From Vigna angularis (lineage: Eukaryota > Streptophyta > Magnoliopsida > Fabales > Fabaceae), in the NCBI RefSeq assembly GCF_016808095.1, contig NC_068971.1, positions 10,552,501 to 10,616,500 on the forward strand: DNA of 64,000 nucleotides, given 5' to 3'. The notes beneath the pieces were generated by a model. That model saw only the letters and a program-made list of their open reading frames with translations. It was not told the DNA's origin and ran no database searches. Positions within the stretch are counted from its first letter, which is position 1, and the number at the start of each line of letters is the position of its first letter. Below, one piece after another: positions 46,986 through 58,930 of this stretch. A program made the translations under genes and the position numbers.

Positions 46986-47050
46986 GAGTGTTGCTCTCTC
47001 CACCACCACCAAATGTTCCCTGCACCTCCCCAAATATTTTTTAATTACAA
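46986..47050 (+). repeat. Mutator-like terminal-repeat remnant in the RPC6 promoter side
   Basis: GTGTTGCTCTCTCCACCACC and CTGCACCTCCCCAAAT resemble the terminal inverted repeat of the element at 53297-54376. Copy 3 has the same stretch at about 63440-63500. No partner end was found nearby. Confidence 0.5.
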
Positions 47051-47083
47051 AAGTATGGTTAAACTCGATTTGGTCCCACAAAA

Positions 47084-48690
47084 AGAGAACAAAACCTAAG
47101 TTTCCCCACTAATGTAGTAGAAGGGAAAACCTCGGGATCAATCCAAGGACTCAACTAAAATTAAGCTTAAAGTGTAGAGTTAAATCTTTTATTTTATTTA
47201 TTATTAACTAACTAAAAGACAAGGTGGGGAAATTAAAAATAAAAGACATGTAATTTTAAAAAGAAAATAAACTAGAATCTGTTTAAAGAAAGAAAAAAAA
47301 TGAAATAAAATAGAAATCTAAACTACTAAGAAATAAACCTGAAATGTAAAGAAAAAAATGGTATCAGACAAGATCCAACAGTGCTATATTCAACAAATAT
47401 AAAAGCTAAGAAATCTAAATGCTAAATGACATGAACCTATATGAAACGATACAATGACAGAATGAACCTAATCTGGACAGTGAAAGAATGGTAAAATGAA
47501 GTGAAAAGTCAAAGTTGAATGAATCATGAGTAAACAACCTAAAATCTAAGAAATTAAAATCTAAAATCCAATTATCAGAACTCTAAAAAAATGATCAATT
47601 CAAAACATTAAGGAAAGAGAAGACAATATATTACTCAAACATTATGGATGAAGAATTACTAAATCAGAATCTAGAACACCTAAAAATATTACTCAAACAC
47701 TAAATCATTGATTAGATTCATGAATTGGAATCCAAAATGCAAGGATTAGTACATCATAGTATTTATCTGCAACTCAGGAAGACATCCTGTAAAGGTATAC
47801 CCTCTTTGGGGTAATTGAGTCCCAATTCAGAACTTAGTTTGTGCAAATGCATACTCTCTGTGACAAACCATAGCAAATGTGACTCTAATGCAATCTTTTA
47901 ATCAATATCAGATGCACAACCTAACCTAAATGCAATTAAACATACAATCTACTCTAAGAACCTGTAAACTCCTAATGAAAATAGACTGGCGTAAACAACT
48001 CATCATAAGCAAAAATCTGGAATCAAGAAACTAACTAAGCTACTTGCAATCAAATAAAAGAACCTAATTACAATCTACCTAATCAGATCTGTTATCAATT
48101 GAATTCAAAACAAAACCAGAAATTGGAAGAAACTGATGGAAGAATTAGAATAGCAATGTTCATCACCTAAAATTGAAGTAAACTCATAAAACCGAAATGT
48201 AGAAACAGATGCTAAATCAAGAACTATCAAATGCATAAAACTAATTTCAACCGACAGAAATCAAAACAATGGAAACTATCATTATCTAAAACATTTAACA
48301 GTTTAAAAGCACAACTGAAACTTTAGGAAGCGTAAAATTTGCATAAAACTCCTAAACAGAACCAGAATCTTGAACAGAAAGTAAAGCATCACAATGTAAT
48401 TGGACTAAATTGAATTGAAAACAGAAAATTACAAGAGAAAGCACCGTAAAAGCAACGCCGAGGTGCTCACGGGCTGTCACCACCGTGAGGCTCGATCAAC
48501 AATCCAAGAGCGTCAAAAATCTACACTACGAAATGCGCGTAAACCCTAACTATGACTATCTCGCACAACTCTCTCACGGAGCCTCTCACCCTCCGCTCGC
48601 TACTCTCAATTTACAGCCCCTTTCACATTTTGGCATCTTCCTGTCTTGGATTTCATTCCTCTTCTTTACTCTCTTTTAATTTATAATTAG
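47084..48690 (-). repeat. Gypsy-type LTR-like sequence (minus strand), upstream of RPC6 copy 1
   Basis: It shares order and blocks with 51660-52900: CCACTAATGTAGTA...GGACTCAAC, GGAAGACATC(C/A)TGT and CAGAACTTA...TGTGCAAAT. The edges are approximate and no PBS or internal region is attached, so it is a solo or partial LTR. Copy 3 carries the same sequence from 63530 to the window end. There is no gene; the small plus-strand frame at 48485-48679 looks incidental. Confidence 0.5.
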
Positions 48691-49559
48691 TTAATATATA
48701 TTTAAAATTTTAATCATACAAAAAAAATAATAAATTCAAAATCTATAATTAAATTATAAAATTATAAACTAATACAATAAATTAAACAATTATAAATTAT
48801 CTAATAAATTTAAAAATAAATACCAAAATAATAATAAATAAGTACCTAAAAAATCATTCAAAATTTTGATATCAATTTTACATACCATTTTTTTAAAATA
48901 ATTTAAAAAAGTCACACAATTTGAAAATTTTAACAAAATGAAAAACTAATAGAATAAATTAAAAATTTATAATTAAATTATAAAATCAAAAAATAATCTA
49001 TAAACTTAAAAATTAAAACACTAAAATAATAATACTTAAAACTACCTAATAATTTTTAAAATTATTTCATATAAATTTTAAATAAATTTATATTTTTAAT
49101 AAATTTAAAATATTCATACAAATTATTGTATAAAAATTATCTAGTTAAAAGTGTGACATCCCAATTATATAGAAAGCATATATAATAAAGACGTCACATG
49201 CGTCATAATATAGAAAAACAGTTGAGAGTAAATAGAATTACAGTCATCCTCAAATATAAGTTTAAACCCCAAAGATATCTAAAATGTAAGCTAAAAGGGA
49301 AATAATATTTCATACTACAAGATCAACCAATAACATCCTAGGAGATTAGGCAACAACATTGTCCTCAACTTCCAAAACTGTCTCCAAAGGAACATCCTTA
49401 CCATCTGCTCACATCCAAATGGATGATGATCGCAGGAAGAAACATACACAAGTAATACAAATAAGTAAGTGTGAGCTAGATATAAAAATTATGTTATTCA
49501 ATCACACACGACATGCAAAAGTCATCCAAACATGATACATTGACATCACAAAGACTCAA
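48691..49559. other. AT-rich intergenic DNA
   Basis: Nothing recognised beyond simple AT-rich sequence; 49150-49560 is somewhat more complex, without a reading frame. Confidence 0.4.
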
Positions 49560-51746
49560 TATTCAATTTTTCTTAAATAAGGAATTCCAAATCAAATAAG
49601 AAAAATCTTGCAAACTCTATATTCAATATATTCTTTTAATTTTTTGGGGGTGAAATTGAAAAAAACGAGGCCATGTTTAAAGAGAGAGACAAGTCCAAAT
49701 TTTTTTTATATTGTTTTCTACTGATAATTAAAAATATACTGATATTAGTTTTCCATATTCTCCATTTGTTCACGTTTTCCTGCAAATATATGAATTTTTT
49801 TACATAATCAGTTTTAATTTTTCATAAATAAGTTCCAAATCAAATAAGAAAAATCATGCAAACTCTATATTCAATATATATATATATATATATATATTCT
49901 TATTGATAATTAAAAATATACTGTTTAAAGAGAGAGACAAGTCCAAATTTTTTTATATTGTTTTCTATTGATAATTAAAAATATACTGATATTAGTGTAT
50001 TTAATTTTTTTAATATATTTTAAAATATTAAAATTAGTGTTTGTTAATGTATTTTAAAAATACAACAGATAAAGAAAAGAAATATAGTAGAAAATTTGAG
50101 AGAGACTATATACTAGGCAAGGTGTAACATGTAACACCCCATGCAGTGAAAATAATGAATACCCTCAACACTCCTACGTTTTACTCTTCTCTTCTATTAC
50201 ACCAGCCTCCATCCTAAAATCTCCTAGGCTTCTCTCTCTCGGCCTCTCACCCTTCCAGTCAAGGATGTCCACAAAACGAAACAACATGTTAGAAAACACC
50301 ATGCATGAAGACTCACGAGAAATACTACCCTTAAATCACAAAACACATGCATTAATTCCTACCATTGCTCTCACCGTGACTATGCAAGGAGCAAAGCCTT
50401 CTATCTCCCACAAGATTATTAATTCAACAGATTTTTTTTAAACGTTCATGATATAACCTAAATCTTTTAAAATATTCTCCAAATTTCACCCTTTATCTCT
50501 TCAAATCTTTTCTGTTGTAATCATGTTCTAGTGTGCATGGCCATTAACATAATAAAACCTAATTCCACTCGCTGCCTTGTGAAAGAAACAAACCAAAGAA
50601 AACTTACGTCTCTCTCTTAAACTAAAGAAACCCATAAAATGATTTAATCACTTACGATTTTAAAATAATTTATTCACATTCAAATAGACAAAACACTTAA
50701 AATGATTGCTATAGAAAAAACGAAAATTAACAGAAGATAAAACCCACGAAAACTTACGTGCAATACTACCCTTCCACCACAAAAATACATGCATACATTC
50801 CTATCAATTCTAACAAACCAATTAAAATGGAAAATTAATATCACCTAATATTAAACCAATTAAAATAGATATTTTAAGAATAAAATTGTAACTGAAGACA
50901 GATTCAAAAACAAATAATATTAAAGATAATTAATTGTGAAAAGATGAACATTCAGTGAGGCCTAAATTGATAAAATAGGAGTTATTTTTCCTTGGAGCCA
51001 ACATATATAGCTTCTCTTTCCGCATCTTCAAGCTTTCTAAATACCGTCATTTACTGAAGTAAACAATTACAGGTGCAAAAACTATCCAACGAATTTTGAA
51101 ATTTGAATGTGTTTTATCGAATTTCTAAATTTAATTGGGTCTTAAATCAAATTTTAAAATTCAATAAATATTCAGTTAAATTTCAAAATCGGAGAAAAAC
51201 TTAATCAGATTTTGAAATATGTAAAATGTTTTTTCTAATTTTTTTTAAAATTTATTTTATTTTAAATTTAATATATATATTTCATTTGATTAATAATTTT
51301 GTATATAAATTATGAATCTATTATTAAAAAAATTAAAATTAATCTAGTTTTATTATATTTCAAAATTCAAGATAAAATTTGTTTTCGAAATCTGATTTTA
51401 TCAAAAAAAATATTTTTTTAACAATTTTTTTTTAATAATAATTTTTTTACAACCCCTACGAAATGGCTTGTGATTGATCCGTTTTAAATATTTTTATAAC
51501 GTCGATTTCAAAATAAAAAGTTTTATCGAAGATTCTGAAAAGACATACAAGTAAAGTTTGGGAGGTGTAGGCTGCCTTCTCTATTATTTCTCATGTAATG
51601 TCATTGCCTCAAAAACTGAGATATACAAAATAGACAAGTAAGTTGTTAAACTATCCTTTAGTCGCATAAGGCAGAACAAATCAGGCCCCATTAATGTAGT
51701 ATAGAGCAACCAAAATATCAATTTTAGGACTCAGCTAATTAAGATT
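49560..51746. repeat. Second copy of the F-box 5' flank (gene absent)
   Basis: 49752-50164 equals 38489-38893 almost perfectly and includes the presumed promoter, 5'UTR and the first start codons. About 49560-49751 is an older, more diverged copy of 38560-38735 placed directly before it. 50813-51746 matches 39165-40141. The F-box coding region is missing. Confidence 0.8.
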
Positions 51747-52925
51747 ACAGTGTAAAGTTAAGATCTTGTGTTTATTTACTAATTATTTACTTACTAACTA
51801 CTAAACATGTGGGGACATTTAAAATGAATGAAACTAAAATAAAAGAATTGAAACTAGTCTAAACTAAAATGTATTTAAAAGAATAAAGAAATTGAAATGT
51901 AATAACAAAAAAGAAAATACCAGTCTAAACTACTCAAAAACAGAAATAAAACGTATTTACTATAACCTCCTACAATTGAAACATAATAGATTTGATACAA
52001 TCTAAACAAAACTCAAATGCTAAAAAAATAATTAAGGAAAGAAAATCTTTGTGAAACAGAAATGCATAATAGAAGTAAAACCTAAGTCTAAATGAATGAA
52101 TTAACAGTCAGATATTCCTAAACTAAGCATCAAAACTGAATTAGAATGTAAAACATAAAACCTAAAATGAATCAAAATCCTACTCTAAACAGAAGTAATT
52201 AAGAACAATCATGCCAGTACTCTCAACTAAAACTGAAATCAAATGAATAGAAATAGATTGGTTGATTATAACCATGGATCAGAATCAAAAGTGCCAAAGT
52301 TAGTGTAGAAAAGTAATCATTTACAACTCAGGAAGACATCATGTGCACTCATACCCACTGTGTGGTATTTAAGTTCAAATCAGAACTTAAAGTGTGCAAA
52401 TCTCTACTCACTATACCAAATCTCAGCAAATTCATCTCCTAATTCATATTTCTAATCATCACCAGATGCAAAACCTAATCTAAAATCTACTCTAAAAAAT
52501 ATATAAAATCCTAACTAAAATAATAGAAACAAAATATGAATTACAATTTTTTTTTCATTGGACATCTCGATAAGTCATGCTCATTGTGGAATCATGTAAT
52601 TCCCTAAAGAATTTTAACTGTGTGGAGTCACAAAATCCAAATCAATTTTTTCTCAAATCGAAACAACACAAGAAAGACTCTCACATCATCAAACAAGAAC
52701 ACGGAATAAACGGAAAAATCAAAATGACAAAATCACCGAATGTACACATAGAAACATCACAGAAGAAATTTTATTAACAAAACGCGAGAAACTTGAAGCC
52801 GAAAGCACGATAAAACCCTAAGCTCTCACGTTCGCTCTATCTACTCCTAAGACTAAAAAACGTAAACTGAAAAATATGTCTCTCGTCTCCGTGAAAGTCT
52901 CTACATTTACATGTCAAAAGAACCC

Positions 52926-52933
52926 CTTTTATA
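52926..52933 (-). promoter_or_regulatory. TATA box of LTR G
   Basis: The minus strand reads CCCTATAAAAGGGG around TATAAAAG, a strong consensus TATA followed by transcript-like sequence heading left. Confidence 0.55.
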
Positions 52934-53296
52934 GGGTGGAAGAAAATAGAATAGAGAAAGAAAGAAGAAAAAAAAATATAACCTTCATCGTATCTTCTTC
53001 TTCATCCAACGGCTATCTTCACTTTGCTAACTTGGTCGCTTCTGCACCCTTTGATCAGTTTAGTACTCTCGTCGGTTCGCCTTTCGCCTTGCTCTTTGAC
53101 CTAGCTTGTGGGTTCCTCTTTCTACCGAATGTGTTATTACTCAAATGAGTTATTCCTCAAATGATCCTCTTTGCAAGATTGTGTTTTCTCCAAATGAGTT
53201 ATTACTTAAATGACCCCCAAAGCTGCAGCAATGCCAAACGCTGCGTTTCATTAATGGCGAGCCCAATCCAAAGCATGGTAGCCACAAAAAACACAC

Positions 53297-54376
53297 GGAT
53301 GTTGCTCCCTTCACCACCACACCTTTCTCCCTCCACCTCCCATTTACTATTTTGTTCCTAAGTAAAATTTTACTTTTAGAGTTATTTTTTAATTTTACCG
53401 ATTCACAATCTATTCCACTAATAACCTATTATAGTCCCCCGTACATGAGTAAAATATTTTTCTTTCATTTTAACATTATATTTCTTCCTCTCTTTCTTTT
53501 GTCGTTGTTAAAGTTGTAAAGGTTGGTGGTGGTGGAAAGAATTATCAAGCACTCTCCCTCTCGTGGTGCAGTGTCGCTCTCGTGGAGCAGTGTATGAAGT
53601 GGTGCAGTGCGTGTGTTGCTTCCTCAAGATGCGTATTCGAATAAACCTTCAAATAAAACCCTAAAATAAAAAACGTAACTTTTAAACGGAGGTGACATCC
53701 TTCAACGGATGTCAAAATCCTTCAACGGATGTCAAAATCCTTCAACGGATGTTAACATCCGTTTAAGGTAAAACAGATGTCGACATCCGTTTTTTCCTTA
53801 AACGAATGTTGACATCCGTTTTTTCCATAAACGGATGTTGACATCCGTTTTTTCCTTAAACGAATATTGACATCCGTTTTTTCCTCAAACTGATGTTGAC
53901 ATCCGTTTTTTTCTTAAACGGATGTTGACATCCGTTTTTTCCATAAACGGACGTTGACATCCGTTTTTTTCTTAAACGAACTCCGAAAGGTTACGTTTTT
54001 AATTTTAGGGTTTGTTTTATTAGTTTATTCTTTATTTTGGAAATATTTTAATAATTTAATTTAAATGTTTTGATTTATGTTTTTTCAATATATTTTTAAT
54101 GTATTTTAATAATGTAAAGAAAATGAAGAAGAAAGAAACGGATGAGGAGAAGTGAAACGGAGAAGACAAATGGAGTTGTAAAGTAAAACAGAAGACAAAT
54201 TGTTAAACGGAATTGAGAGATGAAAAGATTGGGTGCAGGGAGTAAAGTATGAGAACTAGGTTTGAAATAAATTAAAATAATAAAAGTAAAAAATTTTAAT
54301 TTGAGAATATAATTGGAATTTAAAAAAATTGGGGAGGTGGAGGGAGAAAGGTGTGGTGGTGGAGGGAGCAACACCC
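53297..54376. mobile_element. Non-autonomous Mutator-like element with palindromic tandem array
   Basis: The ends are inverted repeats of about 50 bp (53297-53346 and 54327-54376): G(G/A)TGTTGCTCCCT(C/T)CACC then ACCTTTCTCCCTCCACCTCC on both, read inward. They are flanked by a perfect 9-bp duplication AAAACACAC (53288-53296 and 54377-54385), the Mutator hallmark. The 1080-bp interior has no transposase. Instead it holds a palindromic tandem array (53671-54001). Confidence 0.9.
53671..54001. repeat. Palindromic ~30-bp tandem array inside the Mutator-like element
   Basis: About seven units of the form ACATCCGTTTTTTCCTTAAA followed by CGGATGTTG, plus three shorter CCTTCAACGGATGT units at the left. 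Each junction makes CGGATGT-TG-ACATCCG, a perfect 7-bp-arm palindrome in most units. The whole block is bounded by AAAAACGTAAC and its complement GTTACGTTTTT. Confidence 0.85.
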
Positions 54377-54839
54377 AAAACACACAGCTTCAATTACTGC
54401 AGGCCCACTAATTCTGCTACAGGTTCAATTCCAGCAGCGGCCTTTGTTTCAATAGATTCAGCCCTTCCAATCTTCTAGCCTTGACCAAAAATAATCAGCC
54501 TAATTAATCAAGTCAGTCTGTAGATAAAAGAAATCAATTAAGACTAAAAGGCTAAACAGAAAAAATAGAGTATTTAAGCAATTATAGAAATTAAAAATCT
54601 AATTAAGCATAAATAGAGAAAAGAATTTTTATCAAAAGATTTTCTAAAAAATATTAATTTTGTAATTATTAACAAAAACTAAAAAAAATACTCTTAAAAA
54701 CCTAATTTTAACTATAATTTTTGAATTCTAAAGATTTAAAAGAAAAACCTAAAATTAACCTAATTCTAAACAATAAGAAACTAAAATCAATTAAGAAAGA
54801 CTTCTAAACCTAGAAAAAAGTAAAAAACTAAGAGTTATC

Positions 54840-57366
54840 ACACCCCACATAGACAATTGCCCTTCTGGATAGAGGAACAAACTAAAAAGGAAACAAAGAC
54901 TCAATCTAAAAAGAAAAGACCCTAAACAAAAACTCAAAGACACAGGACCTATTCACAGTTCATTCAATCTTGTCAATTTCATCATTTATAAGTCATTTCA
55001 TCAAACAAAACTGCACAATCATAATTCTCAACTTCAAACCTCAGTTTCAGCAATCCCAGCATTTGAATAACAACCAATTTCAACAATGAACACATTAAGG
55101 AAAGCACAAGTCAGTTTCAACCTTTCAACCTCATAGGAACAAGTGTTTACACTCAGATTCACTCAATTGTTTAGGGTTGTCCTGTTTCACTCAAGCATGA
55201 CATGCTAACCTCAACTCTTAATTTTGAAAAGATTCTAAGTGACCCTGCTTAGCTCTTGGTTCATCTAGACCAAAAGGTCTTTAATGGCTTGTAATGTAAA
55301 TGGCATAAAAGGTTAAAAAACACAAGGCTAATGGAAGTAGAAACTGTGAAGAAGAGTAAAGAACCTAGAACTTAATGCACTCTTTGTTAAACTTTTGGCC
55401 TATCAAACTTCTTTTTCTTTCTCACTCGTTTTTACACTCTTTCAGGTCTCCTTTTTTTTCAACACTTTTGCTATTTTAGCTCTTTTCCAAAGCTGCTCTT
55501 TCTTCTTTTTAGCACAACCAGATTGCTCAATCATTTTTCTTTTTTTTTTCTTTTTCACTACTGGCCTTTCTTTTCTCTTTTGCACTCACCAAATTACTAA
55601 ATCCTCGCTTCCTCTCACAGGTTTCTACAGATTGGGTAATGATGGGGAATAAGGCTTGTAATGAATGGAACAAATAATATGTATGGCTAAAGCTCAAAAA
55701 GAAAGGTACAATGGATAAAACTGAAATGAATGAGATAATTTGACTATGGATGAAGAAAAATAATGCCTAAATCATGTCTAAAGTCTACCAGAGCAAGCTT
55801 ATCTCAGACAAAATCATAATTAAAAGTCAAACATGCATGAAATCACTCAAGAAAGACAAAAATTGGGCCCAAAATCTCTCCAGGTTCAGAAATTGCTAAA
55901 ACTGACTTGCTACCCTCTTTTATGCAAAAATTGTTTGATTGGAATGAACTCAGATGCAAAAAAATAATGATAGGACTACTTCTACTTGAATCTAAAGCAG
56001 AAAACACAATTAACCATTCTAATCAAAGGAAATGAAACTATTAAATGAATTGAATCAACAAGGAATGAATAAGAGTATGAAACAGAACCTAAAATAAACC
56101 TAGAAATGTCTAACAGTATGACCAAAAGCTATTTACAACCTATATTCAATAAAACTAGCCTATGTGTAACTTAAAAGACCTAAGCTAAACTAAAGCAGAT
56201 AAAGCAATTCCTAAACCAAAGCTCTACGAGAGAAAAACAGCAAAATAAAAAGAAGATAAGCAAAGAAGTAACTATGAACTTAAGAAAATCCTAATAATAG
56301 AAACAGGAACGATGAAAAAGAAAAAAAATTCCTAATGGCAGCTTAAAACAGAACCTAGAAAGGAAAGAACCTAAAGCAATTCCTATTTACAAAAGCAATG
56401 AACAAAGAATGGTCTAAAGAATTAAAGCAGAAAATTGAAACAGGAAAACAAAAATAGAGAAAAAAAAACAAGAAAACAGTACAAGCTCTATTTACAGAAA
56501 CAATGGAAAGAAAAGAACCTAAGCAATCCTAGAAACAACCTAAAACAGATTCTAAAAACAGAAAAAACTAGGTAATTACAAACTAGAATTAGGAATGGCT
56601 ATTTACAACTAAAAACTCAATATTTACAAACGCAATCAGACCTAAAACTAAAGCCAAAAACAGCTTAGAAAAAAAATTACCCCTATATTACTACAAAAAT
56701 AGATACTAACAGAGACTTATAAAAGCAAAAACAAAAATTTTAACTACACCTTCTCACCCCCACACTTAAGAGGCACATTGTCCTCAATGAGTGAGTGAGA
56801 AAGGTTTTCTATCAACACAGAACAGCAACAAGTGTACAAATCAACAGAATTGAAAAAAAAAACACAAATTGAACCAGAAGTATGTACAAAATAGAAGTAA
56901 AGAATTGAACACAATAGAACACAAAATATACATGCATAGAACTTAGAAAAAAAACAAAACTACAAAGCTACAAGAAGAGAATTTTTTTTTCAAATAGGCC
57001 AAAGTTTAAAATTAATTCTTTTTATTTTTATGAAAAATAGCATATTTTCTATCCTACTATTTACTATGCTACCTATCACTATGCAAGCTACTAATAAAGA
57101 CCTATAACTACTATTTAAGAAAAAGGGAAAGAATGATCTTATTGGTGTTTTTCCATGCTCTGCCTAGGTGCGCATTATCTCCACGGCTGCATTGAAATCC
57201 TCTTTCTCAGTCATTTGTTGCAGCACTCTCAGCTCTTCATTCAGTGTTTGCAGCTGGTGGTTGCTTGGAACTGGTGTTGGGCGAGTAAGCTTGTAACCAT
57301 TAGCAGCCCTCCTTCCTTGCACAACCAGGACTGCATCTTTGCTAACAGTGTCTGCATCTTTATTAC
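54840..57366 (-). mobile_element. Internal 3' region of gypsy element G
   Basis: On the minus strand: the end of an ORF (57366-57164), then non-coding A-rich DNA with CATTGAGGACAATGTG and CTTAAGTGTGGGGGTGAG (56795-56757), then the LTR start at 54839. The same order of ORF, TTGAGGACA/AAGTGTGG block, long non-coding part and LTR is seen in element A. The element is cut at 57366 by a copia LTR. Confidence 0.55.
57164..57366 (-). pseudogene. C-terminal end of an element G ORF, truncated by copia insertion
   Basis: 67 codons without a stop before TAG at 57166-57164. It includes SKDAVLVVQGRRAANGYKLT and a Leu/Glu-rich helix (LNEELRVLQQMTEKEDF). It is interrupted at 57366/57367 by the LTR start TGTTAG. 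I do not recognise the family with confidence. Confidence 0.5.
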
Positions 57367-57549
57367 TGTTAGAATTATTGGTTTATGGGTGAGTGGGTAT
57401 GAGCTGTGTGTGAGTGTGTATGAGCTGTGTGTGAGTTGTGTTAAGTGTGTTACAACTAGAGAGCACTCTCTCTAGTTCTATAAATGTAAGCTTAAGAGTA
57501 GAAATGAAATAAGCCTTTGAGAAACATTTTTTCTCTCTTTTAGATCTCA
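57367..57549 (+). repeat. 5' LTR of a Ty1/copia element (183 bp)
   Basis: It starts TGTTAGAATTATTGG and ends TTTTAGATCTCA, and is followed three bases later by the PBS. TCTATAAATGTAAG near 57476 can serve as TATA box. The 5' neighbour is ATTAC (57362-57366). Confidence 0.85.
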
Positions 57550-57552
57550 AGT

Positions 57553-57567
57553 TGGTATCAAAGCGGG
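57553..57567 (+). other. Primer-binding site of the copia element (initiator tRNA-Met type)
   Basis: TGGTATCAAAGCGGG matches the usual TGGTATCAGAGC with one change. Confidence 0.85.
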
Positions 57568-58095
57568 TTCATCCTGCTCTGGTTTCCGTGTGTTGTCCAC
57601 CAGCACTGTCACTGCTGGTCACACATGTCCGATGCCGTTCGTCGTTGTCTGCGACTGTCTCGCCACTATCTGCAGCTGTCAACTGCAATTTCAAGTTCTT
57701 CAACTTGGTTATCCGCCATCCTGGTATCTGTCCGCCACCGTCCGTTGCCGGCCGCCGTCACTGTTCTGTCCGGCAACCACTATATCTGGTTCGCCTCTTC
57801 ACGCGACAGCCAACCCCACCGGTGAGTTCGCCTGATTCTCCTCCACGCTCCGTCACGCGCCGCCTCTTTGTTCGCTGCGAACAGGCGCGTGCTGTCCACG
57901 CGCCGCCATCTGCTCACTGGAAAGTCTCCGCGCCACCTCCATAGCTGTCGCCCTCAGCTCCTTTGTCCGTTCTGACCCTCAAAATCTTACTTTGGTGGGT
58001 CCAGAAGCTTCCCTTTAAGAAAACCTTAAGAAACCCTCTAGGGTTTTCTGGTCCTACACGGTTTTCCTTAGTCTTTCTCCTGTTTTTATCGAAGA

Positions 58096-58913
58096 ATGGC
58101 ATCTGGAAGTGCTCTTTCTTTCTCTGGAAGTCCCTCAATCACTTCCGAAAAGCTAAATGGAAAGAATTATATGTCTTGGTCTGTTGCTGTAGAAATGTGA
58201 TTCCTTGGTCAAGGACGTTATGACCACCTTGAGCAGGATGGGAGTCAAGTACCTTCTGACAAAGCTGAACAATGGAAACAAGCTGATTTTCAACTGTGTG
58301 CCCTATTGTGGCAATCTGTGGAACCCCGACTTTTGATATCTCTTAGAGCCTTCAAGACATGTCACACCTTTTGGAAGAAAGCTCAAAGCATTTATGCTAA
58401 TGATATTCAACGTCTCTATGATACTGCAAACAAGCTCGCATGTCTCAAAATGACAGACCATGATATGTTCTCCTTCATGACGGAAGCCCAAGAAGCTGTG
58501 GAAGAATTGAGAATGTTCTTGGAATCTTCAGAAGATATCAAAAAGAAGCTTGACCAGTATTATATGGTACTGATCCTCCGTGCTTTGCATCCAGATTTGA
58601 ATCACATCAGAGATCAACTTTTGACAAGTCATGAAGTCCTTCCTTGGAAGCCTTGACCACACGTCTTCTTCGTGTTCCTGTGCCTCAGTCTCAGGAAGCT
58701 CATGAAACAATAGAACCATCTGTCATGGTTGCCACACAAGGAAGAGGAGGACGTGGAACTAGAGGAGGAGGACGTGGAGGTCGGGGACGTCAATGCTCTT
58801 ACTATAACAGGATGGGTCACACCCAAGAAAACTGCTACTCCTTGCATGGCTTTCCTTCAAAAACCACCAATATCTCTCAGGCTGAAACTTACACTTCCAA
58901 CTCCAATATTTGA
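58096..58913 (+). pseudogene. Copia gag (UBN2/retrotran_gag type), damaged and truncated
   Basis: It starts at ATG 58096 and reads SITSEKLNGKNYMSW. A TGA at 58198-58200 replaces Trp in the EMW motif. It continues with FQLCALLWQSVEPRLL and LDQYYMVLILRALHPDLNH, loses one base near 58640, and then shows an RGGRG-rich linker and a zinc knuckle CSYYNRMGHTQENCYSLHGF whose second Cys is Tyr. Protease, integrase, RT and the 3' LTR are absent: the copia sequence stops around 58920. It is closely related to the gag at 22387-23125 and less decayed. The leader 57568-58095 is non-coding. Confidence 0.85.
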
Positions 58914-58930
58914 TGAGATACTTATTACAT

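Larger units (their letters stand above)
51660..54839 (-). repeat. 3' LTR of a minus-strand gypsy element (element G), split by a Mutator-like insert
   Basis: Read on the minus strand it starts TGATAACTCTTAG at 54839, preceded by GTGGGGTG, the same arrangement as the LTR start of element B. It runs through the insert at 53297-54376 and a TATA box at 52933-52926, down to a CCCCATTAATGTAGTA block near 51690. Without the insert it is about 2.1 kb, similar to LTR C. The left end is approximate and overlaps the F-box flank repeat by tens of bases. Confidence 0.5.

Noticed and set aside
53671..54001. CRISPR-like array
   Set aside because: The units abut without unique spacers and lie inside a Mutator-like element with a 9-bp TSD.
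57552..57944. Plus-strand 130-aa frame after the copia PBS
   Set aside because: It lies in the retrotransposon leader, overlaps two other frames and shows no domain; the gag starts at 58096.
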